A stretch of 55,831 nucleotides of DNA from assembly GCA_036501535.1 (NCBI GenBank), contig DASYAE010000185.1, forward strand, positions 1 to 55,831, in the 5' to 3' direction. Positions 34,381 through 46,405 of this stretch are shown here, one piece after another (the first letter of the stretch is position 1; each line of letters opens with the position of its first letter). Origin of the DNA: DASYAE01 sp036501535 (GTDB taxonomy: Bacteria; Actinomycetota; Actinomycetes; Streptomycetales; Catenulisporaceae). A program made the translations under genes and the position numbers. The notes below the pieces were generated by a model. The model saw only the letters and a program-made list of their open reading frames with translations, searched no databases and was not told the DNA's origin.

Positions 34381-36234
34381 GTGAAGGTCATCAAAGCGGG
34401 AGGCGGGTCGGGCAGCGTCGTCGGCACCCGGCTCGACGCCCTGACCCGGCTGGTGGCCGCCGCGCAGGACCGGCTGCCGCCGGGGTCGCTCGACCCGGCG
34501 CGGGACGTGCTGCGCCGGGCCGCCGACCGGTTCACCCTGTCCGCCGAGCACACCGTGGTGATCCTCGGCGGCGCCACCGGCGTGGGCAAGTCCTCGCTGT
34601 TCAACTGCCTGGTCGGGATCGGGCTCTCGCCGGTGGCGGTGCGCCGGCCGACCACCACGGCGGCGATCGCCTGCGTCTGGGAGGCCGAGCGGATGGCCGA
34701 GGCGCGGCCGCTGCTGGACCGGCTCGGCGTGGACGAGCGCCGGCAGCTCTCGCGCGACTCGCCGCTGGACCGCACCGCGGTGCGCGACGCACTTTCCGGC
34801 CTCGTGCTGGTCGACCTGCCCGACCACGACTCGGCGCTGCGCGACCACCAGATCGGCGTGGACCAGGCGGTCAGCCTGGCCGACGTGCTGGTCTGGGTGA
34901 CCGACCCGCAGAAGTACGCGGACGCCTCCTGGCACGACCGCTATCTCAAGGCGCTGTCGAATCACGCCGACGTGATGCTCATCGTGCTCAACCAGATCGA
35001 CCGGCTGGCGCCGGAGGCGGTCGCGGAGTGCGTTGCCGACCTGACCAAGCTTGTCGAGGACGACGGGCTGAACGGCGTGCCGGTGATACCCGTCTCGGCG
35101 CGCACCCGCGAGGGCGTCGACGACCTGCGGCGGGAGCTGACCGACCGGGTGACCGGACGCCGCGCGGTCGCCGAGCGGCTGGCTGCGGACGTGGACCGGG
35201 TGGCCGAGCGGCTGGAGCCGCTGCTCGCGGTGAACGCGGTCGCCGCGGCGGGCGGCGGAACCGAGGCCGAAGCGCAGGAAGCCCAGGCGGGGCCGGGGGC
35301 TGCGGCTGACCGTGCCGCAGCCGCGGAGCAGGACGGGGACGGCGCCCCGGCGTCGGCCGCCGGCAACGCCATCGCCGAGACCGTCAGCGGCGCCGCAGAG
35401 GCGGACGAGGACGTGAAGGCACGGCTGCCCGACGTGGTCCGCGCCGAGGTGATGGAGGGGCTGCGCGCCTCCGCGGCCGTGGCGAGCCTCGCCGACGTGG
35501 TCACCGCGCTGGTCTCGGAGAACAGCCAGGCCGCGGTGTCTTCCCCGTTGCGCTCCATGATCACCTCGATCGGAGCGGGCCGGGCCGGGAACCTGGTGCG
35601 CCGGCTGACCGGCGCCGCCCCGGTCAGGTCGCCCGACGCGATACTCACCCGGCCGTCGTCGGTCGGCTCGATGACCGTGCGCGACCTGGTGCGGGCCGCG
35701 ACGCGCCCGCTGGCGGGGGTGCCCGGCACCGTTCCGGTGGACCGGGCGGCGCTGGAGACCGTGCTGGCCAGGCTGGCCGACGAGGTGGTCGCGCCGCTGC
35801 CGGAGTTCTGGGGCCGGACGCTGCGCGACAAGATCGTCGGCTCCCGCGTCGAGCTCGGCGACCGGATCGACGCCGCGCTCGCCAACTGCCGGCTCGACGC
35901 GGCGGCGGCGACCGGGTCGCGGCCGGGCGTGCGCACGATCCACGTGCTGTTGCTGCTCGCGGCGGGCGGCGGGGTCGTGCTGGCGCTGCTGGTCGCGCAC
36001 ATGCGCTGGGCGGGGCTGGGACTGGCGGTGCTGGCGCTGCTGGCCAGCGGGGTCATGGACCTGGCCATGCGGGCGGTGGCCCGGCGGCGCGCCAACGTGA
36101 CCGGCCGGGTCGCGGTCGGGCAGCTGTCGGTCGAGCTGGCCGCGGTGGCGCAGGACGTGCTGTTCGAGCCGATCGCCGGCGAGCTGGAGCGGTTCCGGGC
36201 GGCGCGCGCCGATTTCGAGGCCCTGCGGGCCTGA
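34381..36234 (+). CDS. Dynamin-like GTPase with two C-terminal membrane spans (DynB-like)
   Basis: Encodes 617 aa from a GTG at 34381 with GGAG 8 nt upstream. P-loop GGATGVGKSSLFN at about 63-75, RRPTTTAAIACVW, the G3-type LVDLPDHDS and G4-type LNQIDRL, as in Era/dynamin-like GTPases. A low-complexity Ala/Glu loop lies near 300-340. Two adjacent hydrophobic spans lie at about 523-565 (VLLLLAAGGGVVLALLVA; LGLAVLALLASGVMDLAM), forming a hairpin. This fits the membrane partner DynB of the sporulation dynamin pair. The gene begins 52 bp after the first GTPase gene and is presumably in the same operon. Confidence 0.75.
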   Translation: MKVIKAGGGSGSVVGTRLDALTRLVAAAQDRLPPGSLDPARDVLRRAADRFTLSAEHTVVILGGATGVGKSSLFNCLVGIGLSPVAVRRPTTTAAIACVWEAERMAEARPLLDRLGVDERRQLSRDSPLDRTAVRDALSGLVLVDLPDHDSALRDHQIGVDQAVSLADVLVWVTDPQKYADASWHDRYLKALSNHADVMLIVLNQIDRLAPEAVAECVADLTKLVEDDGLNGVPVIPVSARTREGVDDLRRELTDRVTGRRAVAERLAADVDRVAERLEPLLAVNAVAAAGGGTEAEAQEAQAGPGAAADRAAAAEQDGDGAPASAAGNAIAETVSGAAEADEDVKARLPDVVRAEVMEGLRASAAVASLADVVTALVSENSQAAVSSPLRSMITSIGAGRAGNLVRRLTGAAPVRSPDAILTRPSSVGSMTVRDLVRAATRPLAGVPGTVPVDRAALETVLARLADEVVAPLPEFWGRTLRDKIVGSRVELGDRIDAALANCRLDAAAATGSRPGVRTIHVLLLLAAGGGVVLALLVAHMRWAGLGLAVLALLASGVMDLAMRAVARRRANVTGRVAVGQLSVELAAVAQDVLFEPIAGELERFRAARADFEALRA

Positions 36235-36417
36235 GGCGGCGCAGCCGGCTCGTCTCTACCGATCGGCATCTGCGCTGCTCAGCATGCTCTTCGTGATTCT
36301 CTCACGCCTGGTTATCCACAGGTTGGAAAAAAACTTGTGCGCGCGGCGTCCGGCTGTGTGATCGTTGATCTGACGGCAGGTCAGATCACACAGCACTCCG
36401 GGAACGGGGAATCGCGC

Positions 36418-36894
36418 ATGTCTTATTCGACGGAGAGCCAGATCACGCTGAACGGCTGGATCGCCACCGACCCGAGGCTCTCGGTGTGCGCCAACGGCTC
36501 GGCCCGGGCGGCGTTCCGGCTGGCCGTGCCGGAGCGCAGGTTCGACCGGGCCAGCGCGGCGTGGGCGACTGCGGCGACGAGCTACTACACCGTGGTGTGT
36601 TGGCGCCGGCTCGCCGAGCACGCTGCCTCGTCGCTCGGCCGGGGCGACCCGGTGATCGTCCTCGGGCGCCAGCGCGTGGTCGAGTGGGTCAGGGAGGGCA
36701 AGCAGGGCACTGCGGTCGAGGTCGACGCGGTGTCGCTCGGCCACGACCTGCGCTTCGGGCAGACCGACTACCGGCCGGCGGCACGGGGGCAGCAGGAGGC
36801 GTTCGCGTCCGCCGGGGAACCGGCGGCGGCGGGCCCGGTGCCGGGCGGCTCCCGGCGTGGCCCGGACCGGGTCCTGGCGCCAAGTAAGCTGTAG
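36418..36894 (+). CDS. ssb: Single-stranded DNA-binding protein, short SsbB-like
   Basis: Encodes 158 aa. OB-fold pieces: ITLNGWIATDPRLSVCANG, ARAAFRLAVPERRFDR, SYYTVVCWRRLAEHAASSLGRGDPVIVLGRQRVVEW and a conserved end VDAVSLGHDLRFG. The usual acidic tail (DDDIPF) of the housekeeping SSB is missing; the C-terminus is Gly/Pro/Arg-rich. That matches the second SSB of streptomycetes, SsbB, which is needed for chromosome segregation in sporulation. ATG at 36418 with GGGGA 8 nt upstream; the stop is 2 bp before ettA. Confidence 0.88.
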   Translation: MSYSTESQITLNGWIATDPRLSVCANGSARAAFRLAVPERRFDRASAAWATAATSYYTVVCWRRLAEHAASSLGRGDPVIVLGRQRVVEWVREGKQGTAVEVDAVSLGHDLRFGQTDYRPAARGQQEAFASAGEPAAAGPVPGGSRRGPDRVLAPSKL

Positions 36895-36896
36895 CC

Positions 36897-38553
<1,657 letters not shown>

Positions 38554-38561
<8 letters not shown>

Positions 38562-39141
38562 GCAGGTCGGACTCGGACCGGTCGGCGCCGCCGTCGACGC
38601 CTTCGACGGCGTGGACGTGGTCGGCGCGGGCCGGGCCGGCGGTGCGGCGGAGAGCAGCGCCGGCCCGGCCGGCGGCCCGGCGCGGGCGCACGGGCGCAAG
38701 TTCGTGTTCGAATGCCCGATGCGGTGGGGCGACATGGACTCCTTCGGGCACATCAACAACGTGGTCTACCTGCGCTATCTCGAGCAGGCGCGGGTCGAGT
38801 GGATGTTCAACACGGCGCGGGAGGCCGGGGTGCCGGACTTCAGCCTCGGCACCGTGGTCGCCCGGCACGAGATCGTCTACAAGCGCCCGCTGGTCTACCG
38901 CGCCGAGCCGGTGCGCATCGAGACGTGGGTGACCGAGATCAAGAACGGCTCCTTCACCATCGCCTACGAGGTGCGGGACCCGGACTGCGTCTACGCGACC
39001 GCCTCGACCGTGCTCGTGCCCTACGACCTCGGCGAGAACCGCCCCCGGCGGATCACTTCGCAGGAGCGCGGGTTCATCGAGCAGTACCTGATACCCCCGC
39101 GCCCGGAGACGAAGAAGCCGGCCGCGCGGTCGCTCCGGTGA
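38554..39141 (+). CDS. Acyl-CoA thioesterase (4HBT hotdog fold)
   Basis: Encodes 195 aa from a GTG at 38554 inside the end of ettA. The first 45 residues are Ala/Gly-rich and unconserved. The hotdog domain follows: CPMRWGDMDSFGHINNVVYLRYLEQARVEWMF with the catalytic Asp in the DMDxxGHxNN motif, then FSLGTVVARHEIVYKRPLVYR and VYATASTVLVPYD. Hydrolyses acyl-CoA thioesters; the chain length is not predictable. EttA next to a thioesterase is a common actinobacterial order. Confidence 0.92.
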
Positions 39142-39157
39142 ACGCGGTGCGGGCGCG

Positions 39158-39862
39158 ATGAGTCCCGCGGATCTCCTGCTGCGCGTGCCGGATCCGGCCG
39201 ACTGCCAGGCGCTCGGCTTCCATCTGGAGCGGCTGCTCGCCCTGGACAAGGCGGCTGCGGTCCGGATCGTCGGCGTCGGACCGGTCGCGGCGGTCTACTC
39301 GGCGCCGCCGCTGCACGGCTCGACCTCGAAGGGATCGGCCGTCGCGGTCCTCGCGGTGCGCACGCTGGCGCTCGCGGCCGGCTCAGAGCCCTTCGACCGG
39401 ACCGTGGCCGCCGGCCGCCTGCTCGACGCGCTCGCGAAGCTCGAGAAGCATGAGAGGCCCGACGCGAACGGCAGCGGCGGTCGCCTGGTCCCGGTGCCCG
39501 AGCCGCTGGTCGGCGGACCGTCGTGGGCCGGCCTCCTGCCGCCGCGCTCCGGATGGCGTCCGGCGGACCCGATCCCGGTCGTCCAACTCGCCGAGGCCGT
39601 GGCCCAGGGCAACTCCGACTTCCGGTTCGCCGCACTGGGCCGGGACCGCGCCGGCCTCGACTCGCTGGCCGAGGAGATCTGGACCCGCGAGCTGCCCGGC
39701 GGCCTGCGCTGGCGTTCGGCGCACGCCGCGTCGGCGATGGGCTTCCTCGGCCCCGACCCGGCGCGCTCGGACGCGCTCGCGCGGCTCGCGGCGCACTCCC
39801 GCTGGCTCCGGCTCGACGCGCCCTACGGCACTGTGCTCGAACGCACTGCAGGCCTCGAATAG
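39158..39862 (+). CDS. Conserved actinobacterial protein of unknown function
   Basis: Encodes 234 aa, soluble, with no signal or span. Opens MSPADLLLRVPDPADCQALGFHLERLLALDKAAAVRIV, then AVYSAPPLHGSTSKG and VVQLAEAVAQGNSDFRFAALGRDRAGLDSLAEEIW, and ends with WLRLDAPYGTVLER. I believe a similar protein follows the thioesterase gene in other actinomycetes, but no function is known to me. It is 16 bp after the thioesterase gene and last in the ettA run. Confidence 0.75.
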   Translation: MSPADLLLRVPDPADCQALGFHLERLLALDKAAAVRIVGVGPVAAVYSAPPLHGSTSKGSAVAVLAVRTLALAAGSEPFDRTVAAGRLLDALAKLEKHERPDANGSGGRLVPVPEPLVGGPSWAGLLPPRSGWRPADPIPVVQLAEAVAQGNSDFRFAALGRDRAGLDSLAEEIWTRELPGGLRWRSAHAASAMGFLGPDPARSDALARLAAHSRWLRLDAPYGTVLERTAGLE

Positions 39863-39952
39863 CCTGCCGGATGCCGCCCGACACTGCTGACCCGCCGTCA
39901 GGGCCCGGCGGCGAACGTCTCGAGCCTGGCCCTTGGGCGGCCAGCCGGCTTC

Positions 39953-40459
39953 TCAGCCCAGAGCTTTGACGAAGCCGAGATAGGCGAGCTGCGCCGCCGC
40001 CGAGGCGCAGATGCCGGCTCCCAGGGGCCGGTAGCCGCTCGAATGCAGCAGGGCCCTGGCCTCGGCCCGGCCCGGCCCGGTAACCGCGTAGAGGCGGCGG
40101 TAGTGGCGCCACAGGGCCGCCTCCTCGAGCTCGCGCAGCACCCTGCGGGCCAGTCCCCGCCGGCGCCGGTCCGGGCGGGTCCAGAGCCAGTCGATCTCGG
40201 CCGTGTTCGAGTCGTAGCGGCGCAGCGCGCCTCCGGCGACGGTCTTGCCGTGCTCGGCCAGGACGACGACCGCGCCGCCGAGCCAGGGGTCGAAGTCGGA
40301 GCGGTACGGGCCGGCGAAGTCTGCGATGGCGTCCGCGCCGGCACGGGCCGCCGCTTCGGACAGCGCCCCGGCGATCAGGGCGACCGCGGCGGGCTGGGCG
40401 GTTTCGGTGTGTATGACGTGCAGGTCGTGGTCGTGGTCGAGCAGGGCAGGGGAGCGCAT
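39953..40459 (-). CDS. GNAT family N-acetyltransferase
   Basis: Encodes 168 aa. The acetyl-CoA pyrophosphate loop is TRPDRRRRGLARRVLRELE, preceded by the beta-4 strand AEIDWLWT; VVVLAEHGKTVAGGALRRYDS and the C-terminal YAVTGPGRAEARALLHSSGYRPLG complete a GNAT fold. Substrate unknown. Single gene, convergent with the previous one. Confidence 0.85.
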   Translation of the reverse strand: MRSPALLDHDHDLHVIHTETAQPAAVALIAGALSEAAARAGADAIADFAGPYRSDFDPWLGGAVVVLAEHGKTVAGGALRRYDSNTAEIDWLWTRPDRRRRGLARRVLRELEEAALWRHYRRLYAVTGPGRAEARALLHSSGYRPLGAGICASAAAQLAYLGFVKALG

Positions 40460-40782
40460 GGCTGGTCGCCTCCGTGGCGGGACGTGCGGGATGACGCGGT
40501 TTCAGATCCGGGACTGGCACGGCCGGCCGGCGGCGGGGCGCACGGATCAGGGACGACCACAGGGTCGACGACATGGGAGACGACACAGAGAGTCCGTGCC
40601 CGTGCTGCCTGATCACGCCCTCGCGGGTCGGTGCGGTCCGGGGAACGCGGCGGAGGTCAACGGCTACATGAGCAGGACCACACCCGACCGAAGTCGATGT
40701 GGTCTCTCGTCACCAGCCGAACATGTGGCACGTTCATGGTGTTAGCAGTCCCACGGCGTCATGTCCACTGTCATGCCCGCGA
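40460..40782. other. 323-bp region between the GNAT and haemoglobin genes
   Basis: No gene can be supported. One open frame ending at 40745 lies across it, mostly antisense to the GNAT gene further left, and another 32-codon frame at 40573 with a CPCC motif lacks a ribosome site. It must hold the promoter of the GNAT gene. No clear terminator or repeat. Confidence 0.5.
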
Positions 40783-41241
40783 TCAGGCGTTGACCATGAA
40801 CTGCGCTGCGCGCTCCAGGTAGTTCCACAGCTCGATCTCGTCGGCCGGGGCCAGGTGCAGCTCCACCACCGCGTCGCGCATGTGCTTGAGCCAGCGGTCC
40901 CGGGCGTCCGCGTCGACCCGGAAGGGCGCGTGGCGCATCCGGAGCCGGGGATGTCCGCGCTGGTCGCTGTAGGAGGTCGGGCCGCCCCAGTACTGGATCA
41001 GAAACAGCGTCAGGCGCTCCTGCGCGGGGCCCAGATCCGGCTCCGGGTAGAGCGCTCTGAGCTCCGGATCGCCGGCCACGCCCTCGTAGAAGCGCTGCAC
41101 CAGGGCGCGGAACACCGGCTCGCCGCCGATCCGCTCGTAGAACGAGGCGTCCTGCGGCTGCGCGGCCGGTGCCGGACCGGCCGGCTCCACCGGGAGGCGC
41201 CTGGCCTCCTGCCACTGTTCGCGCTGCTCGTTCGCCGCCAC
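40783..41241 (-). CDS. Truncated haemoglobin (group II, GlbO-like)
   Basis: Encodes 152 aa. Core of about 120 residues: SFYERIGGEPVFRALVQRFYEGVAGDPELRALYP, FLIQYWGGPTSYSDQRGHPRLRMRHAPF with the proximal His in the HPRLRMRHAPF segment, and a C-terminal WNYLERAAQFMVN helix. The Tyr and Trp pattern is that of group II trHbs, which bind oxygen tightly and detoxify peroxynitrite. The N-terminal 30 residues are extra. It is convergent with no neighbour and may be independent. Confidence 0.93.
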   Translation of the reverse strand: MAANEQREQWQEARRLPVEPAGPAPAAQPQDASFYERIGGEPVFRALVQRFYEGVAGDPELRALYPEPDLGPAQERLTLFLIQYWGGPTSYSDQRGHPRLRMRHAPFRVDADARDRWLKHMRDAVVELHLAPADEIELWNYLERAAQFMVNA

Positions 41242-41337
41242 GCCACCATTGTCCCAGCAGGCCGGGTGAATCGGTCAATCAGGTGGTCAGGCGTGTGACA
41301 CGGCGACCGGCGCGGTCCGCCGCGGTCCCGCACCCTC

Positions 41338-42456
41338 TCAGTCCAGCCAGCCCCGGCGTGCGGCGGCCCAGCCCAGCTGCAAGCGTGTGGTCACGCTGGC
41401 CAGTTCCATAAGGTGCGCGACTCGGCGTTGCACCGTGCGCAGCCCGAGGCCCAGCTGCTTGGCTATCGCCGCATCAGTCGCGCCAGCCATCAGCTGCGAC
41501 AATATGTGCAGGTCCAACGCGGTCGGCTCGGACGCGGCCTCATCCACGATCGGCTCGGACCCGGTGGCCCGGATCGGCACCGCGCGCTCCCAGACCGACT
41601 CGAACAAGCCGGTGACCACCCGGATCACGGCCGGCGCGCGCACCAGCAGCGCCGCGGGCTCGGTCCGCTGCCCGGGCCCGGCGCTCTGGCCGGGCCGCCG
41701 CGCGGCGCCCGGCTGGCCGCGGTCCGCTCCCTTCGACGAGCCGTTCGCCCCGGCTGACCCGGCTGGCCCGGCGTCAGAAGCGTGCCTGCGCTTGAACTCG
41801 AACTCGAACTCGTCTTCGTCCTCGGCGTCGCCGATGCCGGCGCCACTCGCCACGCGGGTCACCGCGTCGCTGAGCGGAAGCATCGCGATATTGCCGTCCA
41901 CGATCAGGAGCCTCGACGGCACCCGGTCCACCACGCGGCACAGCTGTCCTCGGACGAGATCCGCGCGCAGCGCCTCCAAAGTCCCCGGCTGATCCAGCAT
42001 CAGCCGCTCGATGACGACGCGGTATTCCACGCCGCGCCGGATCGCCTGCGCCTCGGCGGTGCTCTCTCCGGGCGCGGAGACCTCGTAGTCCGCCTGAGAC
42101 ATCGCCAGAACCTCGTGCTGCGCGCTGTATTGGACCAGCTCGAACCGCCGGCGCACCGCGTCCGCGCCGGCGACCACTTCGACCAGTCCGTGCGCGGAGT
42201 GGTCCGCCCTGGTGTTCCGGTACGTCTCGACCAGTGCCGACAGTGTCAGCTCGGCCTGGTCCAGCGAGCGCCGCTGCTGCGCCAGCAAGCCGATGAGCGC
42301 GGCCATGCCCAGCTCGTTGACATCCTCGGCTGCGGCAGCGGTCGACGGCGCGGCGCTCTCCGCCCGGGCAGCCGGAAGCTGCTCCCGGCCGGCGTCCTCG
42401 CGCTCGGCGCCGCCCGCCGCGGTCCAGGCCGCGTTCTCACTGGTCACCCTGGCCAC
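41338..42456 (-). CDS. LuxR-type HTH transcriptional regulator
   Basis: Encodes about 372 aa. The start chosen is the GTG at 42456, 6 nt after GGAGG; GTGs at 42480 and 42447 are alternatives. The N-terminal part has a helical hairpin (ELGMAALIGLLAQQRRSLDQAELTLSALVETYR) and then a PLD/TrmB-like sensor region (YRVVIERLMLDQPGTLEALRADL; SRLLIVDGNIAMLPL). A run of acidic and Phe residues (DEDEFEFEFK) and a Gly/Pro linker precede the C-terminal HTH (DLHILSQLMAGATDAAIAKQLGLGLRTVQRRVAHLMELA). This layout recurs in streptomycete LuxR-like orphans. The target is not evident. Confidence 0.82.
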   Translation of the reverse strand: MARVTSENAAWTAAGGAEREDAGREQLPAARAESAAPSTAAAAEDVNELGMAALIGLLAQQRRSLDQAELTLSALVETYRNTRADHSAHGLVEVVAGADAVRRRFELVQYSAQHEVLAMSQADYEVSAPGESTAEAQAIRRGVEYRVVIERLMLDQPGTLEALRADLVRGQLCRVVDRVPSRLLIVDGNIAMLPLSDAVTRVASGAGIGDAEDEDEFEFEFKRRHASDAGPAGSAGANGSSKGADRGQPGAARRPGQSAGPGQRTEPAALLVRAPAVIRVVTGLFESVWERAVPIRATGSEPIVDEAASEPTALDLHILSQLMAGATDAAIAKQLGLGLRTVQRRVAHLMELASVTTRLQLGWAAARRGWLD

Positions 42457-42690
42457 CGACCCCCTCCGCGTTCTCGGCACGTGCGCCCCCGCCGGCTGTT
42501 CGGCCGGCCGATCTCCCGGCGCGCGTCATCGTTCACGCGGTCCTCCCCCGGGCCGACTCCATCCGCGGCAGTTCGCTGCCGCCACAGCGGATAACTATCC
42601 ATCTATCGACAACGGAAACGATTATCTGATGTCGCCGCGCTTACACGGCGCACGATTGTGCGAGCCTCCGACCCTCTGCGCCCACCCCCT

Positions 42691-42717
42691 TTGGCACTCG
42701 GGTTGACCGAGTGCCAG
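42691..42717. promoter_or_regulatory. CIRCE operator 1 (HrcA site) upstream of groES
   Basis: TTGGCACTC-N9-GAGTGCCAG, matching the CIRCE repeat TTAGCACTC-N9-GAGTGCTAA in all central bases. The spacer contains the -35 TTGACC of the groES promoter, so HrcA binding would block it. Confidence 0.9.
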
Positions 42718-42732
42718 CCGCGGTCATAACCT
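42703..42732 (+). promoter_or_regulatory. Predicted groESL promoter
   Basis: TTGACC at 42703-42708 and TAACCT at 42727-42732, 18-bp spacer; predicted start near 42739. It is enclosed by two CIRCE sites. Confidence 0.6.
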
Positions 42733-42737
42733 GCCGA

Positions 42738-42764
42738 CTGGCACTCTCGGCCCGAGGGTGCCAA
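42738..42764. promoter_or_regulatory. CIRCE operator 2 upstream of groES
   Basis: CTGGCACTC-N9-GGGTGCCAA, one base weaker per arm than the first. Overlaps the predicted transcript start. Confidence 0.85.
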
Positions 42765-42888
42765 CGCCACCGAAGTCCCCCTGGCACCCGCGACGACAGG
42801 CGCGGCTGGTGTGGCCCCAAGTCAAGGCGGGCGCGGCCGCGGCAAGGCCCGCCCGCGAGTGAGTGTCTCCGAAGGAGAGGTCACGACC

Positions 42889-43185
42889 GTGGCTACCGTT
42901 GCCATCAAGCCGCTCGAGGACCGAGTCGTCGTCAAGCCGCTGGACGCCGAGCAGACCACCGCCTCCGGCCTGGTCATCCCGGACACCGCGAAGGAGAAGC
43001 CGCAGGAGGGCGTCGTCCTCGCGGTCGGCCCGGGCCGGTTCGAGGACGGCCAGCGGCTGCCGCTCGACGTCAAGGAGGGCGACGTCGTCCTGTACTCGAA
43101 GTACGGCGGCACCGAGGTCAAGTACAACGGCGAGGAGTACCTCGTCCTGTCCGCCCGCGACCTGCTCGCGGTCGTCGAGAAGTAG
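42889..43185 (+). CDS. groES: Co-chaperonin GroES
   Basis: Encodes 98 aa from a GTG at 42889 with GAAGGAGAGG 8-17 nt upstream. VAIKPLEDRVVVKPLDAEQTTASGLVIPDTAKEKPQEG contains the mobile loop that contacts GroEL; ends in YLVLSARDLLAVV. The heptameric lid of the chaperonin. First gene of the CIRCE-controlled operon. Confidence 0.97.
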   Translation: MATVAIKPLEDRVVVKPLDAEQTTASGLVIPDTAKEKPQEGVVLAVGPGRFEDGQRLPLDVKEGDVVLYSKYGGTEVKYNGEEYLVLSARDLLAVVEK

Positions 43186-43318
43186 GACCCGGCACACCCG
43201 AGCAGTTTCACCGGAGGCCGCGCAGCACCGCCGACCAGCGCGCGGGCGGCGCGGCCTCCGCCACGCAAGCGGCCGGCGCGGACCGGCCACCGAAGGCCAG
43301 AAGGGACGCTTGGCACTC

Positions 43319-44938
<1,620 letters not shown>

Positions 44939-44968
44939 GGCCCGCCCCGCATTGGTTTGACGCAGTAG

Positions 44969-44998
44969 CCGACGGCCCGTGAGCTGACGGGCCGTCGG
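44969..44998 (+). terminator. Hairpin terminator after groEL
   Basis: Perfect 12-bp stem CCGACGGCCCGT/ACGGGCCGTCGG with loop GAGCTG, 31 bp after the groEL stop. A weak T-rich stretch is absent, as is common in high-GC actinobacteria. Confidence 0.75.
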
Positions 44999-45162
44999 AG
45001 TCGGGGGGTCCCCGTGATCGGGGGCCCCTCGTCGGCGTTCGCACCGCTCCCGGCGGTCGGCGGCCCCTGGCCGCGGGGCGTTCGGCAGCCGAGCGTAACC
45101 TGGCCTGCGGACCGGGCGGATCCGCCCGCACCGCAAGCGAGCAGTGCCAGGAGGTGGCGGCC

Positions 45163-46305
45163 GTGATCCCGATGGACGGGATGCCAGGGATGCCGGGCAT
45201 GCCCGGGATGCCCGGCGCGTCCTCGCTGCCGGCCCCGACGCTCGCCCGGATGATCGCCTTCGCGCCGAGCCCCTTCTTCTCGACCGCCGGGCTGATCGCG
45301 CTGGCCCTGTACGCGCTGGCGGTGGTCCGGCTTGTGCGCCGCGGCGACCGCTGGCCGGTGACCCGCTGCCTGTGCTTCCTGCTCGGCGTGCTGATCTACT
45401 TCGGTGCGACCAGCACCGGACTGGCCGAGTACGGCATGTACCTGTTCAGCAGTCACATGCTGCAGCACATGACGCTGTCGATGATCGCGCCGATCTTCCT
45501 GCTGCTCGGCGCGCCGATCACGCTGGCGCTGCGGGCCCTGCGCCCGGCCCGGCGCGGGCGCACCGGGCCGCGCGAGCTGCTGATGGCGCTGCTGCACAGC
45601 CGGTTCGCCCTGGTGGTCTCCTCGCCGCTGTTCACCCTGCCGCTGTTCATCGTCAGCCTCTACGGCCTCTACTTCACCTCGCTGTTCAGCACCCTGATGA
45701 GCAGCGAGATCGGGCACGACGCGATGCTGGTGCACTTCCTGGTGGTCGGCCTGCTGTTCTTCTGGCCGATCCTGGGCGTGGACCCGGCGCCGCACCGCTC
45801 TCCCTACGTCATCCGGATCATCGAGCTGTTCGCGGCGATGCCGTTCCACGCCTTCTTCGGCATCGCGGTGATGATGTCGAACGGCCTGATCACGCAGGTC
45901 TTCGCGCACCCGCCGGCGTCCTGGCACATAAGCCCCACCTCGGACCAGTACACCGCGGGCAGCCTGGCGTGGGCGTTCGGCGAGCTGCCGACGATCATCG
46001 TGCTGCTGGTGCTGTGCGTCCAATGGGCGAAGTCGGACCGCCGCGAGGCGCGCCGGCGCGACCGCAAGGCCGACCGGGACGGCGACCAGGAGCTCAACGA
46101 GTACAACGCCTATCTGGCGCACCTGGCCTCGCTCGGCGCCGCGGAGGCCTGGCGGGAGGGCGACGAGCCGGCGAGCGATGCCAGGGCTGGAGCCGGAGCC
46201 GGAGCTGTTGCCGGGACTGCGGCTGATGCGGCGTCAGCGGTCGCCGAGGTCGGAGCCGGAGCCGACGTGGAGCGGGAAGCGCCCCACGTGGCCCACCCGG
46301 CCTGA
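45163..46305 (+). CDS. CtaG-like (caa3-type) cytochrome c oxidase assembly membrane protein
   Basis: Encodes 380 aa from the GTG at 45163, 8 nt after AGGAGG. The N-terminus carries a Met-Pro-Gly repeat (about residues 6-18), then 7 membrane spans, among them FFSTAGLIALALYALAVVRLV, CLCFLLGVLIYFGATST and TIIVLLVLCVQ. The motif YLFSSHMLQHMTLSMIAPIFLLLGAP, with its paired His, and HDAMLVHFLVVGLLFFWPILGVDP are signatures of the caa3_CtaG (PF09678) family, which is linked to copper delivery to oxidase. The last 80 residues are charged and Ala-rich. Stands after groEL without an obvious operon partner. Confidence 0.88.
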   Translation: MIPMDGMPGMPGMPGMPGASSLPAPTLARMIAFAPSPFFSTAGLIALALYALAVVRLVRRGDRWPVTRCLCFLLGVLIYFGATSTGLAEYGMYLFSSHMLQHMTLSMIAPIFLLLGAPITLALRALRPARRGRTGPRELLMALLHSRFALVVSSPLFTLPLFIVSLYGLYFTSLFSTLMSSEIGHDAMLVHFLVVGLLFFWPILGVDPAPHRSPYVIRIIELFAAMPFHAFFGIAVMMSNGLITQVFAHPPASWHISPTSDQYTAGSLAWAFGELPTIIVLLVLCVQWAKSDRREARRRDRKADRDGDQELNEYNAYLAHLASLGAAEAWREGDEPASDARAGAGAGAVAGTAADAASAVAEVGAGADVEREAPHVAHPA

Positions 46306-46393
46306 CACGTCTCCACACGGCTCTCCATACGCCCTGGTCCGGGGCGACCCGCTCAAATGCCGACCTGGGCGCGAGACCGGATCGGGCTTGGGC

Positions 46394-46405
46394 TACCGTT
46401 TTGCT
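46394..46405 (+). promoter_or_regulatory. -10 box TACCGT before the small membrane protein (leaderless pattern)
   Basis: TACCGT (46394-46399), 6 nt, then GTG at 46406. No ribosome site. Confidence 0.5.

Noticed and set aside
40573..40671. 32-codon frame with a CPCC motif
   Set aside because: No ribosome site, no recognisable family, too short to support.
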